64,000 bases of DNA, from assembly GCA_963737365.1 (NCBI GenBank), contig CAVTSD010000009.1:62001-126000 (forward strand), written 5' to 3'. A model generated the notes under the pieces. That model did no database searches. It worked only from the letters and a program-made list of their open reading frames with translations, and was not told the origin of the DNA. This DNA comes from Roseiarcus sp963737365. GTDB taxonomy: Bacteria; Pseudomonadota; Alphaproteobacteria; Rhizobiales; Beijerinckiaceae. Below, one piece after another: positions 8,378 through 16,998 of the stretch; the first letter of the stretch is position 1; each line of letters starts with the position of its first letter. A program made the position numbers and the translations under genes.

Positions 8378-10209
8378 GCCGCGAGTTCCTCGATCATCGC
8401 CTTGATGCGGTCAGTCACGACCTTTAGATCGGCGTCGATTTCGGCGAGCGGGCGGGGTGGCTCAAACACGTAGAAATGCCGGTTGAACGGGATTTCATAA
8501 CCGACCTTGGTCTTCTCGTCATCGATCCAGGCGTCGGGCGCGTGCGGCAGGACTTCGAGCCTGAAGTAGGTCTCCACATCTTCTGCCAGGGGCACGTTTT
8601 CCATGTCCCGCAAACTGCTGTCGGCCTGCGGCTTACCCTTCAGCTTGCCCTTCTCGCCGAGCACGATCTTCCCCTTGTCGTCGCGCAATGGGCGTTCCAC
8701 TGTGATGCTCCGATAGCCGAACGCCTCGTTAGGGAAGATGCGCGATAGCGGCGAAAGCTTGACCGTACCGCCTTTGGGAGCTGGCGGGACCTCGTCCCCC
8801 GCGACGACGATGACGCTGCTGGATTCCTTGCCTTCCGCGTCGAAGGGCGTCGCCAATCGCGCCTCGACAAACGAGCCAAACAGCCGCGTCACGTCGGCGA
8901 TCTGCTTTTCGCTCATCTCCTTACGTTTCGAACCAAGAGTCTTGCGCGTCTTGCGCCAAAAGGACGAGGCATCGATCAACTGCACCTTCCCCTTGCGAGG
9001 AGCGGGCTTGCGGTTGGAGACGATCCAGAGATAGGTCAAAATCCCAGTGTTGTAGAACATGTCGATCGGCAGGCCGACGATCGCCTCGACGAGATCGTTC
9101 TCTAGGCAATAGCGCCGGATTTCGCTTTCGCCCGACCCCGCGCCGCCAGTGAACAATGGCGAGCCGTTGAGCACGATGGCGAACCTGCTGCCGCCGTCCG
9201 TCGCGGGGCGCATCTTCGACAGGAGGTGCATGAGGAACAGCATCGAGCCGTCCGACACGCGCGGCAGGCCCGGCCCGAAGCGGCCGTTGAAGCCGTCGCG
9301 TTCGTGTTCCTTGCGGACTTCCTTCTCGACCTTCTTCCATTCGACGCCAAAGGGCGGATTAGAGAGCATATAATCGAACTTGCGGTGAGGATGGCCGTCG
9401 TCGGACAGCGTATTGCCGAAGGCGATGTTGCCGACATCTTGGCCCTTGATGAGCATATCCGCCTTGCAGATGGCATAGGATTCCGGATTGAGTTCCTGCC
9501 CGAACATCGTCAGCCGCGCCTTCGGATTCACGGCAGTTAGGTGCTCTTCCGAGACCGAAAGCATGCCGCCGGTACCGGCCGCCGGATCGTAAACCGTGCG
9601 CACGACGCCGAACTTGGTTAGAACCTCGTCATCCTCGACAAAGATGAGATTAACCATGAGGCGGATGACTTCGCGGGGGGTAAAGTGCTCGCCCGCCGTC
9701 TCGTTGGAGAGTTCCGCGAACTTGCGGATCAACTCTTCGAAGACGAGACCCATCTGGACGTTGTCGACGACGTTGGGGTGAAGATCTATGTTGGCGAACT
9801 TCTCGGTCACCAAATAGAGCAAGTTGGATTTGGCGAGCCTATCGATCTGGACGGCGAACTCGAAGCGCTCGAAGATGTCGCGGACATTCGGGGAGAAGCA
9901 CTGCACGTAGGTGGTCAGGTGCGCCCGCACGTTGTCCTGGTCGCCGATAAGCTTCTTCAGATCGAGGATCGATGTGTTGTAGAAGCCCTGACCGGCTTTG
10001 CGCAGGAGGAACGGTTCGGGATTGAGCCCGGCCTTTTGCTTGTCCGCCAGCTCCGCCAGCACCGCCACCTTAGTGGGCATTAGGACGCAATCCAGACGGC
10101 GCAACACAGTGAAGGGCAGAATAACCTTGCCGTAGTCAGACTGCTTGTAATCGCCGCGCAATAGATCGGCGACCGACCAGATGAAGGCGGAAAGGGATTG
10201 ATGGTTCAA
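8374..10209 (-). CDS. hsdM: type I restriction-modification DNA methyltransferase (adenine-N6) subunit
   Basis: HsdM methylates adenine in the target defined by HsdS and also forms the core of the restriction complex. The protein is 611 residues when translation starts at TTG 10209, giving MNHQSLSAFIWSVADLLRG, the usual beginning of this family. A TTG 45 bases upstream would add an atypical Cys-rich leader. The S-adenosylmethionine motif DPAAGTGGML lies at 208-217 and the catalytic NPPF at 284-287. The C-terminal part contains the usual basic and helical region. It is the first gene of the hsd operon, and its stop overlaps the hsdS start. Any promoter should lie in the 364 bases upstream. Confidence 0.93.
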   Translation of the reverse strand: MNHQSLSAFIWSVADLLRGDYKQSDYGKVILPFTVLRRLDCVLMPTKVAVLAELADKQKAGLNPEPFLLRKAGQGFYNTSILDLKKLIGDQDNVRAHLTTYVQCFSPNVRDIFERFEFAVQIDRLAKSNLLYLVTEKFANIDLHPNVVDNVQMGLVFEELIRKFAELSNETAGEHFTPREVIRLMVNLIFVEDDEVLTKFGVVRTVYDPAAGTGGMLSVSEEHLTAVNPKARLTMFGQELNPESYAICKADMLIKGQDVGNIAFGNTLSDDGHPHRKFDYMLSNPPFGVEWKKVEKEVRKEHERDGFNGRFGPGLPRVSDGSMLFLMHLLSKMRPATDGGSRFAIVLNGSPLFTGGAGSGESEIRRYCLENDLVEAIVGLPIDMFYNTGILTYLWIVSNRKPAPRKGKVQLIDASSFWRKTRKTLGSKRKEMSEKQIADVTRLFGSFVEARLATPFDAEGKESSSVIVVAGDEVPPAPKGGTVKLSPLSRIFPNEAFGYRSITVERPLRDDKGKIVLGEKGKLKGKPQADSSLRDMENVPLAEDVETYFRLEVLPHAPDAWIDDEKTKVGYEIPFNRHFYVFEPPRPLAEIDADLKVVTDRIKAMIEELAA

Positions 10210-10573
10210 GAGAGGCCCCCGGCAAAAGCAAATCGGCGCGCATAAGACGGCCAAATCACTATCGCAGTTTGAGCGTTTCGGGGGGTTGCCGCAAGCGCCC
10301 CAATAGGGGGATCCCTAGACGAAATCCGGCTTTGACATTTTATCGCCTCGGCCCAGGACCGCCAGGGGCGACTTTTCGGCCGCACTTTATGGCGAGAGAA
10401 CCGAAGCGATTGCCAGCTGGTGCTTCAACGCCCTTTTTTACCAACCTTCGGCGAAAGCATGCGCGGAAATTAGTGCGAACCGATAGTCGGTGCCCGTTGC
10501 TGTGATTTTGGTGTGCGCCTGGTGGTTTGCTAGCCGTACCCAGAACGTCGGAGACGCTCGCATCGCTCGGCTA
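10210..10573. other. noncoding gap upstream of hsdM
   Basis: No convincing gene is present in these 364 bases on either strand. Short open frames overlap one another and lack ribosome sites or recognisable content. The stretch separates the replication module from the restriction operon and probably carries the hsd promoter, on the minus strand. I could not pick out a clear -35/-10 pair. Confidence 0.5.
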
Positions 10574-10861
10574 TCATGGCCGCGGCGGCTCCCAATATCG
10601 GTGGTATTGCCCAGTCGCGCTCCATTTCCGGTTTCGCCGCCAGCCCAGCGCAAAGAGGACAGGGCTGATGTACTTGCCTTGGGTCTTGAGCGCCGCCTCT
10701 ATCTCGGACATCGAAAAACGACGATCGCGGGAGACCGCTGGAAGGCCCCCGTACCAATCTATAAATCGATTGCGCAGACTTGATGGCTGAGGCTGCTGCA
10801 ACCGCTGCGCTTCAGCCATCGCGTCCAACTGCGCCAGGTAGGCCCGCCAAATCATTGCCAT
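10574..10861 (-). CDS. small hypothetical protein, possible winged-helix DNA-binding protein of the replication module
   Basis: A 95-residue basic protein starting at ATG 10861 (a second ATG lies two codons on). The C-terminal half, with SEIEAALKTQ and then FALGWRRNRKWSATGQYHRY, resembles the short winged-helix tails found after plasmid and phage primase-helicases. Those tails choose between similar DNA sites through a final Trp/Tyr-rich strand. It follows the primase-helicase gene on the same strand, with a 177-base noncoding interval that carries inverted repeats. A role in replication or copy control of the island is an inference from position and composition. No homologue can be named with certainty. 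Confidence 0.55.
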   Translation of the reverse strand: MAMIWRAYLAQLDAMAEAQRLQQPQPSSLRNRFIDWYGGLPAVSRDRRFSMSEIEAALKTQGKYISPVLFALGWRRNRKWSATGQYHRYWEPPRP

Positions 10862-10935
10862 TCTCGCTGGTGGTTAGCCCCTGCCTGCGTTCTCCAGAGC
10901 GGTCGCCCCAATGACGAGCCTTTTGCGCTGCGCAC

Positions 10936-11023
10936 TTTGCGCACTTTTGAGAGTATCTTCACAAACTTTCCTATGAGAGAGATATATAGAGAAGTTTTTG
11001 TTTTGACCCCAAAAGTGCGCAAA
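10936..11023. repeat. 14-bp perfect inverted repeat with GCGCACTTT iterations, candidate replication origin or operator
   Basis: TTTGCGCACTTTTG at 10936-10949 is perfectly inverted as CAAAAGTGCGCAAA at 11010-11023, with a 60-base AT-rich spacer between them. A further partial direct copy, GCGCACTTT, immediately precedes the left arm. The block lies directly downstream of the D5-type helicase gene of the island. Iterated sites of this sort serve as origins for P4-type replicons, or as operators. The function here is inferred. Confidence 0.5.
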
Positions 11024-11038
11024 CCGCGCAGCCCCGCG

Positions 11039-12451
11039 TCAAACAATTCGCGCCGCCTCCGCCACGTTCTTCATGCAGAGGCCAGTCACGGTGCGTTTGT
11101 CCGCGCCAACCTTGAAGCTGCGTTCGTTCAGACGCCGCGTCAGCCTTGATTGTGAGAAGGGCTTGTGGCCGTTCTCTTTCGTCCACGAAACATAGTCGGC
11201 GTACAACTCGGCTTTCTTCACTGAGCAGGTTGCGCCGGTGATGCAGTTCTCAGCGATCCAGTCGCCGAGAATGTCTTGCTCGTCGCGGTATGCAGTTGTC
11301 GCTGCCTTGATCTTCGGGGGAATTGGCAAGCCGATCTGCGAGCAATCCTGAAATCCGGCTAGGAGAACGTTGAGAATGCCAGAACCTTCGCCTTTCAGCG
11401 CCTCCAACAGCTTGGGATCGCGCTTCTCTTCGGGGATCGTCTGGTCAAATGGCGTCAGCACGACGCGCCTCCACATGCCGGCGGACATGTCAGTGATCTC
11501 CGGTTTATGGTTGCCCACGATGATCAACTTATGGGTCGGGCGGAAGGTGATGTCGGCTTTGCTGTATGGCACGCGTCCAGTGAGGGTGTCCCCGCCGGTC
11601 AAATCCTTGACGCGGGCTTCAGCTAGTCGTCGCCCTTCTTCGGTTTCGTTTGCATAAACGAAACGCCTCCCCTTCAGCGACACGATGTCGGGGCTCGGCC
11701 CTTGTGGGTTGCGCTGATGGTGCATCAGCATCTCGGTGGAGATTTTGTGGGCGTAGTCGCCAAGCAGCCAAGCCATGAGTTCGACGAAGACGCTCTTGCC
11801 GTTGGCTCCATGGCCATAGAAGAACGCGAAGACTTGCTCATTCACGTCGCCCGTCAGGCAGTAGCCCATTAGCCGCAACAGAAAATGAGCCATCTCCTTC
11901 TCGGGTTGCACCTCCTTTAGAAACTGTGCGAAGCGCGGGCATGTCGCGTCCTGGTTGAATGCGACGTTGCATCGTTTGCTGACCAGTACGTCCGGCGAGG
12001 TTGGCAAGAGCGTGGAAGTGCGTAGATCGAGGACTCCGTTCGCGACGCCGAGCAGCGTCGGATCGCTATCGAAATCGCTCAGCTGCGCGGTCATGCCCGT
12101 CTCGGACTTCGCCATCGCGATCATGGCGTGAAGATTGTTCGCCTTGCTGGTGTAGCGCACGTGCGCCGTCATCCGCTTCACAACCTGGTCATCTGGACCC
12201 ATTGCCTTGAAGCGGTCTGCTGTCTCAGTTCGCAGTACTGCAAGGACTCCCTTCGCTGCGCGATCAGCTTCGCCCGGCGGTGCCGTGAACCAGCCCCGCT
12301 GAGGATCAAACAGCAGCCAGTCGCCGGTTTCATGGACGTAGAGTAACCTGCTTCGGAACATACCGGCAAAGAGCTTGCCGTTCTCCACGTCAACGCCGCT
12401 GCCGGTGAACTCCGCAGCCGCATTTGTACGTGAGCGGTGCGATAAGGGGGG
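11039..12451 (-). CDS. P4-type phage/plasmid D5-like helicase domain (3' part of a split primase-helicase)
   Basis: A superfamily 3 helicase of the P4 alpha / D5 family, which unwinds DNA at the origin of a satellite or plasmid. It shows Walker A GHGANGKSVFVEL, a Walker B-like RFVYANETEEG and a sensor motif KLIIVGNHKPEI. The N-terminal D5_N-like region begins soon after GSGVDVENGKLFAGMF. The frame continues, one base out of phase, from the primase-polymerase gene. If the C6/G6 run at 12446-12451 had five bases instead of six, the two would form one protein of about 830 residues. No good independent start with a ribosome site is seen near the join, which favours a broken single gene or a sequencing error. 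The open frame itself extends to 12628, but that part is out of phase with the real coding frame. Confidence 0.8.
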   Translation of the reverse strand, partial: PPLSHRSRTNAAAEFTGSGVDVENGKLFAGMFRSRLLYVHETGDWLLFDPQRGWFTAPPGEADRAAKGVLAVLRTETADRFKAMGPDDQVVKRMTAHVRYTSKANNLHAMIAMAKSETGMTAQLSDFDSDPTLLGVANGVLDLRTSTLLPTSPDVLVSKRCNVAFNQDATCPRFAQFLKEVQPEKEMAHFLLRLMGYCLTGDVNEQVFAFFYGHGANGKSVFVELMAWLLGDYAHKISTEMLMHHQRNPQGPSPDIVSLKGRRFVYANETEEGRRLAEARVKDLTGGDTLTGRVPYSKADITFRPTHKLIIVGNHKPEITDMSAGMWRRVVLTPFDQTIPEEKRDPKLLEALKGEGSGILNVLLAGFQDCSQIGLPIPPKIKAATTAYRDEQDILGDWIAENCITGATCSVKKAELYADYVSWTKENGHKPFSQSRLTRRLNERSFKVGADKRTVTGLCMKNVAEAARIV

Positions 12452-13544
12452 CGCGATCAGCGAAGGGACGAAGTCCCGCGTCCTTCGCGGCTTTGATGAT
12501 GGTGGCGATGGTGACGTGTCCCGGCCGGGCTTCCGAGGCGAACGATGCCCACTGGGCCCGCGCGCCAGCACGCGCCCGGTCGTCCTCGTGCGTCTCACTC
12601 CAAAGGTCGAAGCCTTGCTCATCACCATAGGCTGGCTTCAAAGCCATGCCAGCTTCGATCCATTCGTCCCGCCCTTTAAAATGACCTCGAGCCGCGAGGT
12701 GCTTAAGCATGGCGCGCATGATCTCAACGGGGGTTGGCGACGGTGTGAACGGCAGAATGTTCCCGCCAAATCCTGCCGCTGGCGAGGCGGCCAACCCGCG
12801 CTGGGATCCGGGGAAGCTTGCGGAGACGGCAGCGCTCGCGGCGTTGAGGGTTGAGATGAACGAATTCAAGTTGTGCCCGACCGACGCGTGCAAAATGCGA
12901 ACAGGCTTTGGGTTGCTGGCGTCCTTGAAGTTAAGCGTGCCCGGCACGCGCAAGACGCTGGCGATGTCGGCAGTGCGTTTTGGGTCTAGCATGAGACCCT
13001 TGGCCTCGGTGAGAGCCTTCAACTCTTTCGCAAGCGTGAACCACTTCTTCTTTTCGATATCCTCGCCAAAATGCCAATAGGTATGCAGCCCGTTCCCACT
13101 ATCGACAATGAGGGACGGTTTGGGGAGACCCGTGTCCATGCAAAAGGCACGCAAGGCCCGAAGCCCTGCCCCTTGGTTCGGATAGGGCTTGTCCTCACCG
13201 CAGTCCACGTCGAACCACAAGCAATTCGCGCCAAGGGCGTTGCCTCCCGAGCGGTTGCCGGTGCGCTTGCGTGTGAACGTCCTGTATGCGCCACAAGCGA
13301 AATAGGCGTCCTGGCCGCTCCCGGAGATTTGTGTTGCGCAGGTGATCGCATCATGAACCGTGTACACCGGGTGATGTGCAAATCCCCCCGCCAACTTCTC
13401 GCCGATCATGTGGACATGCGGCAGCGCGCCCGTGGCATTAGCGCCCCATAACGCAGACAGGAACTGAGAGGCCGCGAGCGCCGCACTCGGGCATTCGACG
13501 TCAGAGGCGGAGACCGCGAGCGGGGGGGAGTTTGTGCCCATCAC
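12390..13544 (-). CDS. archaeo-eukaryotic-type primase-polymerase domain (5' part of a split primase-helicase)
   Basis: A replicative primase of the AEP superfamily, as found fused to D5 helicases in integrative elements. The metal-binding acidic motif is LWFDVDCGED (about residues 108-117). The nucleotide-binding motif VDSGNGLHTYWHF lies near 147-159, and DIASVLRVPGTLNFK near 190-204. A PriCT-like linker (residues about 270-345) follows. The last residues, after the poly-C run at 12446-12451, are out of frame, and the true continuation is the helicase. The ATG at 13544 overlaps the stop of the upstream peptidase gene as ATGA, so the genes are coupled. Confidence 0.8.
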   Translation of the reverse strand: MMGTNSPPLAVSASDVECPSAALAASQFLSALWGANATGALPHVHMIGEKLAGGFAHHPVYTVHDAITCATQISGSGQDAYFACGAYRTFTRKRTGNRSGGNALGANCLWFDVDCGEDKPYPNQGAGLRALRAFCMDTGLPKPSLIVDSGNGLHTYWHFGEDIEKKKWFTLAKELKALTEAKGLMLDPKRTADIASVLRVPGTLNFKDASNPKPVRILHASVGHNLNSFISTLNAASAAVSASFPGSQRGLAASPAAGFGGNILPFTPSPTPVEIMRAMLKHLAARGHFKGRDEWIEAGMALKPAYGDEQGFDLWSETHEDDRARAGARAQWASFASEARPGHVTIATIIKAAKDAGLRPFADRAPLIAPLTYKCGCGVHRQRR

Positions 13545-14428
13545 TTGCCCTCCGTCGCACTCTCGTTAGCGAAGGTCCAAACAACGAACCGGGCGGCTGT
13601 TGCGTCTGCTGTTGCGTCTGCCATCGCCACCTTCCCCTCCAACTCCTCAGCTGCCGCCCACACCACCGGCAGCCCGAGAAATTCCAGTTGGGCCAGTGCG
13701 CCCATGATCTTGTCGGACAGAGTTTGGCCTTCGTCCGAGAGCGGCGTATTTGCAATCACCCCTCGCAGCACGCGCTGGAGGATTTTTTTAACGGGGCGAT
13801 CAAAACGGCTAATGCTCTTCTTATGCTCAAGCGCTCCAGCAATGTCGCGGATGCCAGGCTCATGTCGCTCGACGAGTGCGATCGCTTTGCGAACAGTTTG
13901 GCGGAGCGCCTCGCCCCCGTCTTGCCCTGCCAGTTCGGCGGCGCAGGCCACCCATAGCGCCGCCCCGGCCAGTTCGCTCACGCTGCCCAGCGCGTCACCA
14001 CCACCTAGAATTTCTTCGGCGATTGGGCCGGCCAGCCCCGCTATCGCTTCATTCCAAAGCAGCGCGAGGCCCCACCTCCTCGCGTTCATGACCCAGTGAT
14101 GGTCAGGTCGCTCGATGGCGTTCGCGCCACCGCTCCATCCGTCACGGCCGAATGCCGATCCTCGGATGGCGGCGGTCGTCGCGATCATCCCGAGGCGCTC
14201 AAAGGCGATGTAGTGCCCGGCCTCGTGCAGCGCGACCATTTCCTTTGTCGCCGCTGGTGTCGGATAACTGGTGAGGTATGCCGCAAACACCTCGCGAATA
14301 GGCTGTTTCGGATACGGCGCAGCTGCACCTAAGACGTGTCGCCAGTCATGATACAGCGACGCGGTATGACCATCCGCCAGGCTCGCAATCAGCTCGGCGG
14401 GGCTTATGGAGGGCTTGAGGGTGCGCAT
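13541..14428 (-). CDS. FtsH/M41-like zinc metallopeptidase of the integrative element
   Basis: A 295-residue protein with the zinc-binding HExxH motif in EMVALHEAGHYIAFERLGM (about residues 63-81). A second FtsH-like block follows at AGLAGPIAEEILGGGDALG (about 130-148), where the M41 family keeps its third metal ligand. No AAA+ domain and no membrane segment are present, so this is a stand-alone peptidase domain. It sits between the AlpA-like gene and the primase gene, overlapping the latter by four bases. In mobile elements such peptidases could cleave a repressor to trigger excision, but no substrate can be deduced here. Confidence 0.7.
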   Translation of the reverse strand: MRTLKPSISPAELIASLADGHTASLYHDWRHVLGAAAPYPKQPIREVFAAYLTSYPTPAATKEMVALHEAGHYIAFERLGMIATTAAIRGSAFGRDGWSGGANAIERPDHHWVMNARRWGLALLWNEAIAGLAGPIAEEILGGGDALGSVSELAGAALWVACAAELAGQDGGEALRQTVRKAIALVERHEPGIRDIAGALEHKKSISRFDRPVKKILQRVLRGVIANTPLSDEGQTLSDKIMGALAQLEFLGLPVVWAAAEELEGKVAMADATADATAARFVVWTFANESATEGK

Positions 14429-14437
14429 CGTACCGGC

Positions 14438-14638
14438 CTAACGCGTCGGCAGCGCGGCAAGCCATGCTCGCAAGTCCTCTTCGAGAACGATCGTGCGGCG
14501 GCCGATCTTGCGAGCCTGGAGCGCCTTTGATTTGATCGCGGCGTAGATTGAGGTGCGTCCGCACCCCACACGCTTAGCCGTGTCCTCGATTGAGCGCGCC
14601 ACCGGGAGGGACACCTGAGGGGTAGCCAATCCGACCAT
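14438..14638 (-). CDS. AlpA/excisionase-like helix-turn-helix protein
   Basis: A 66-residue protein with the excisionase-type fold: SIEDTAKRVGCGRTSIYAAI (residues about 16-35) is the helix-turn-helix, and GRRTIVLEEDLRAWLAALP (about 46-64) is the characteristic wing and C-terminal helix. It starts at ATG 14638 with GGAGGA at the right distance. Proteins of this kind, in a gene block with a tyrosine integrase, direct excision or regulate the integrase. The 121 AT-rich bases upstream hold GATAGCT-type repeats (14711-14757), which may be its own operator. Confidence 0.75.
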   Translation of the reverse strand: MVGLATPQVSLPVARSIEDTAKRVGCGRTSIYAAIKSKALQARKIGRRTIVLEEDLRAWLAALPTR

Positions 14639-14759
14639 TTTTCATCCTCCGACAAAGCAAACCCGCCTGAATTCAAGCGAGGTTGCTGAAGTACGAAGGG
14701 ACGATAGCTCCGATAGCTTCCAAAAATTAACGAGAATTGACCCTATCTAAATAGCTATT

Positions 14760-15263
14760 CTATCTACTTTTTTTCGGACGGCCGCGCTTTCCGTGTGCCG
14801 CATACTGGGTCTGGAGCCGATACCAGATTGCGCGCACATCAAGATCGGCAAGCTCCTCAAGGGCCGAATAAAGCAGGTCCTCAGCCGGCGTGAGTAAGCG
14901 GCGTTCTTTCAGCTTGTCCAGTTCGTTGAACTTATCACCGCACCATTTGTCGAACTCGCTGCACGAGCCGATCTCGACGGCGACATCCGGAACCCATTTG
15001 ATGATCCTGCCTTCAATGTCCGACTTGCCGTCGTGCTGGCGACAATATGCCGCCAGCACGAGCGTCATCGAACGGTTGCGCGCTTCCAACTCTTTGAGTT
15101 CCGCGGTCGCCTCACGCGTCTTCCTGTTGAGACGCGTCCGGGTACTCGACGATAGTTCGCCGTTCAGCCGCTGCTGCGCGTCCAAAAGCGTGGCGCTCTC
15201 CGAGAAGGCTTTACCAAAGTGCGAGTTGTCGTTGGAGCCTTCGTTGCGCTGCGTCCGGTGCAT
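14760..15263 (-). CDS. hypothetical protein of the integrative element
   Basis: A 167-residue, highly charged and mostly helical protein starting at ATG 15263. Residues 30-75 look like a coiled coil (RLNRKTREATAELKELEAR). The C-terminus is strongly basic (GKRGRPKKSR), with an AT-hook-like GRPKK that suggests DNA contact. I do not recognise the family. It lies between the AlpA-like gene and the integrase on the same strand, as do small accessory genes in many integrative elements. Confidence 0.55.
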   Translation of the reverse strand: MHRTQRNEGSNDNSHFGKAFSESATLLDAQQRLNGELSSSTRTRLNRKTREATAELKELEARNRSMTLVLAAYCRQHDGKSDIEGRIIKWVPDVAVEIGSCSEFDKWCGDKFNELDKLKERRLLTPAEDLLYSALEELADLDVRAIWYRLQTQYAAHGKRGRPKKSR

Positions 15264-15444
15264 CTCGCTTCGCCCTTGTCATGCGTCCAAGCCAAGCTGG
15301 CCGCGCCTGATGTTTTCCCGTCGTCCTTGCGTGGGTATGACTAAGCCGCACCCGAGCGGATACCGGAGCCGCGTCGCGGGACTCTCGGAACCCGCCGATG
15401 TACTTTTCGACGGCGGGTGGGTCTGGGCAGGTCCTCGATAGTTC

Positions 15445-16665
15445 TTACGCGACTGGTCTCGCCTCCCTCCGCGGCGCGAGTTGCACCACTGCCGCTCCTC
15501 GCTCACGCGAGATGTATTGCTCCCACGCGGCCATCAGGGCTCGCCGCTTCTCTAAGGCATCGCTCCGCCGATAGGCCTGCTCGGCCTTGTCGCCGATGAC
15601 ATGCGCAAGCGCGGCCTCGGCCACCTCGCGGGCGAAGTGCGTCTCGTTTCCAGCCCAGTCGCGAAAGGCGGACCGGAAGCCGTGCACTGTCGCGCCCTCA
15701 ACGCCCATCCGCTTGAGCACCTTCGCCATTGCGACGTGAGAGAGGGGCTTGCGCCCCCCTTTCCCTGGAAAAACAAACTCGCCAACCTTCACCGCGGCTA
15801 ACTGGCCGACAATCTCAACGGCCCGGTCGCATAGCGGAACGCGGTGCTCTCGCGCAGCCTTCATGCGTGCGGCGGGGACTGCCCACACTTCTTTTTCGAG
15901 GTCAAACTCCCCCCATGTCGCCCCGTAGACCTCACCGGACCGCCCGGCAGTCAGGATCGCAAATTCGAGCGCGCGCGCTGGCGTCGCATCGACCTGATGC
16001 AAGCAACTCATGAACGCCGGGACGTCCTGGTAGGCCATTGCCGCATGGTGTCCCCGTGCGAGCTTGCCCCGCTTTGGCAACAAGTGCGCCAGATTGCCCC
16101 GCCACCGCGCCGGATTTTCACCTGCTCGATGGCCTTGAGCTTTGGCATAGTCGAGCACCGCCTCGATCCGTCCGCGCAATCGAGACGCGGTTTCCGCCTT
16201 GTCGGTCCAAAGCGGCTTGAGAGCGGCAAGGACGGCCTCGGTGTCTATCTCATCGACCGGGCTGGCGCGCAGCGTTGCGGCGGTCTCCATGAGGGCGATT
16301 CGCCACTGCTCGCGATGCTTCCCATTGCGCCACTCGCCAGCCTTGGCCTCCAGCAAGGCATCCGCGACTTGTCCAAACGTCGGCCTGCCCGCGGCGGCGC
16401 GTTTCTTCTCCCGCTTCAGATCAATTGGATTGCGACCGCTTCGGAGGACCTGGCGGGCTTCGTCGCGCGCGATGCGCGCGTCGGCCAGCCCGACGCCCTC
16501 GGCGAAAGACCCGAGGCCCATCTCCGGCCGCCGGCCGCGCCACGAGAAACGAAAGACCCACGTTCGTCTGCTTGACGCTGAGACGCAAAGATACAGACCG
16601 TTTCCGTCCGGATGAACCCCGGGCGGCGCTGTCTCAACTTTGCGCGCGGAGAGCTTTCCCGCCAT
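15445..16665 (-). CDS. tyrosine-type integrase with DUF4102 arm-binding domain
   Basis: The integrase of the island, 406 residues. The N-terminal arm-binding domain (DUF4102-like) is visible as GLYLCVSASSRRTWVFRF and GRRPEMGLGSF. The catalytic residues of the tyrosine recombinases are all present: R242 in TAGRSGEV, H328 and R331 in VHGFRSAF, H355 in AHVIGD, and Y365 in AEQAYRR. The start is ATG 16665, preceded by GGGGGA. Upstream in-frame codons exist but read through AT-rich flanking DNA. It is the outermost gene of the island and lies about 140 bases from a tRNA-Pro-like 3' end, the likely attachment site. Confidence 0.92.
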   Translation of the reverse strand: MAGKLSARKVETAPPGVHPDGNGLYLCVSASSRRTWVFRFSWRGRRPEMGLGSFAEGVGLADARIARDEARQVLRSGRNPIDLKREKKRAAAGRPTFGQVADALLEAKAGEWRNGKHREQWRIALMETAATLRASPVDEIDTEAVLAALKPLWTDKAETASRLRGRIEAVLDYAKAQGHRAGENPARWRGNLAHLLPKRGKLARGHHAAMAYQDVPAFMSCLHQVDATPARALEFAILTAGRSGEVYGATWGEFDLEKEVWAVPAARMKAAREHRVPLCDRAVEIVGQLAAVKVGEFVFPGKGGRKPLSHVAMAKVLKRMGVEGATVHGFRSAFRDWAGNETHFAREVAEAALAHVIGDKAEQAYRRSDALEKRRALMAAWEQYISRERGAAVVQLAPRREARPVA

Positions 16666-16808
16666 TCCGGTCCCCCATTTGGTCCCCCATGTGCACGCGG
16701 ATTTTAGCGCACCTTGGTGAACATGCAAGGCCATCTGTGAAATTAACCAATTGTCTTGACGGTAATTTTTGAACAGTGGCGAAATCTGGCGGACACCAGG
16801 CGGTCGGT

Positions 16809-16823
16809 CTCTCACTCCGACCA
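16809..16823 (+). other. putative attachment site: duplicated 3' end of tRNA-Pro
   Basis: The bases CTCTCACTCCGACCA match the 3' acceptor arm and CCA end of typical alphaproteobacterial tRNA-Pro genes. The GGTCGG just before resembles part of the T-arm region, while the rest of the tRNA is missing. It lies next to the integrase. The intact tRNA gene would be expected at the other end of the island, left of this window. The identification rests on memory of tRNA sequences, not on a search. Confidence 0.55.
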
Positions 16824-16998
16824 ACTCTTTAAGAGTCAATGCCGAGACCAGATGTTCCGGCAATCAGAAATTTAGATGGTCAGGCAGCTGCTCAGACGTG
16901 GCGTTGTGCTGCGAGGGCTAGCGCAATGCAGTGACCTACGTCATGTTCCCTTGCGCGGGGTTTGCAACCACGAGCGTCCGCAACGTTAGGGCATTTCC

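Noticed and set aside
10438..10653. A possible small gene upstream of hsdM
   Set aside because: It overlaps the better-supported 95-residue gene out of frame and has no ribosome site or recognisable content.
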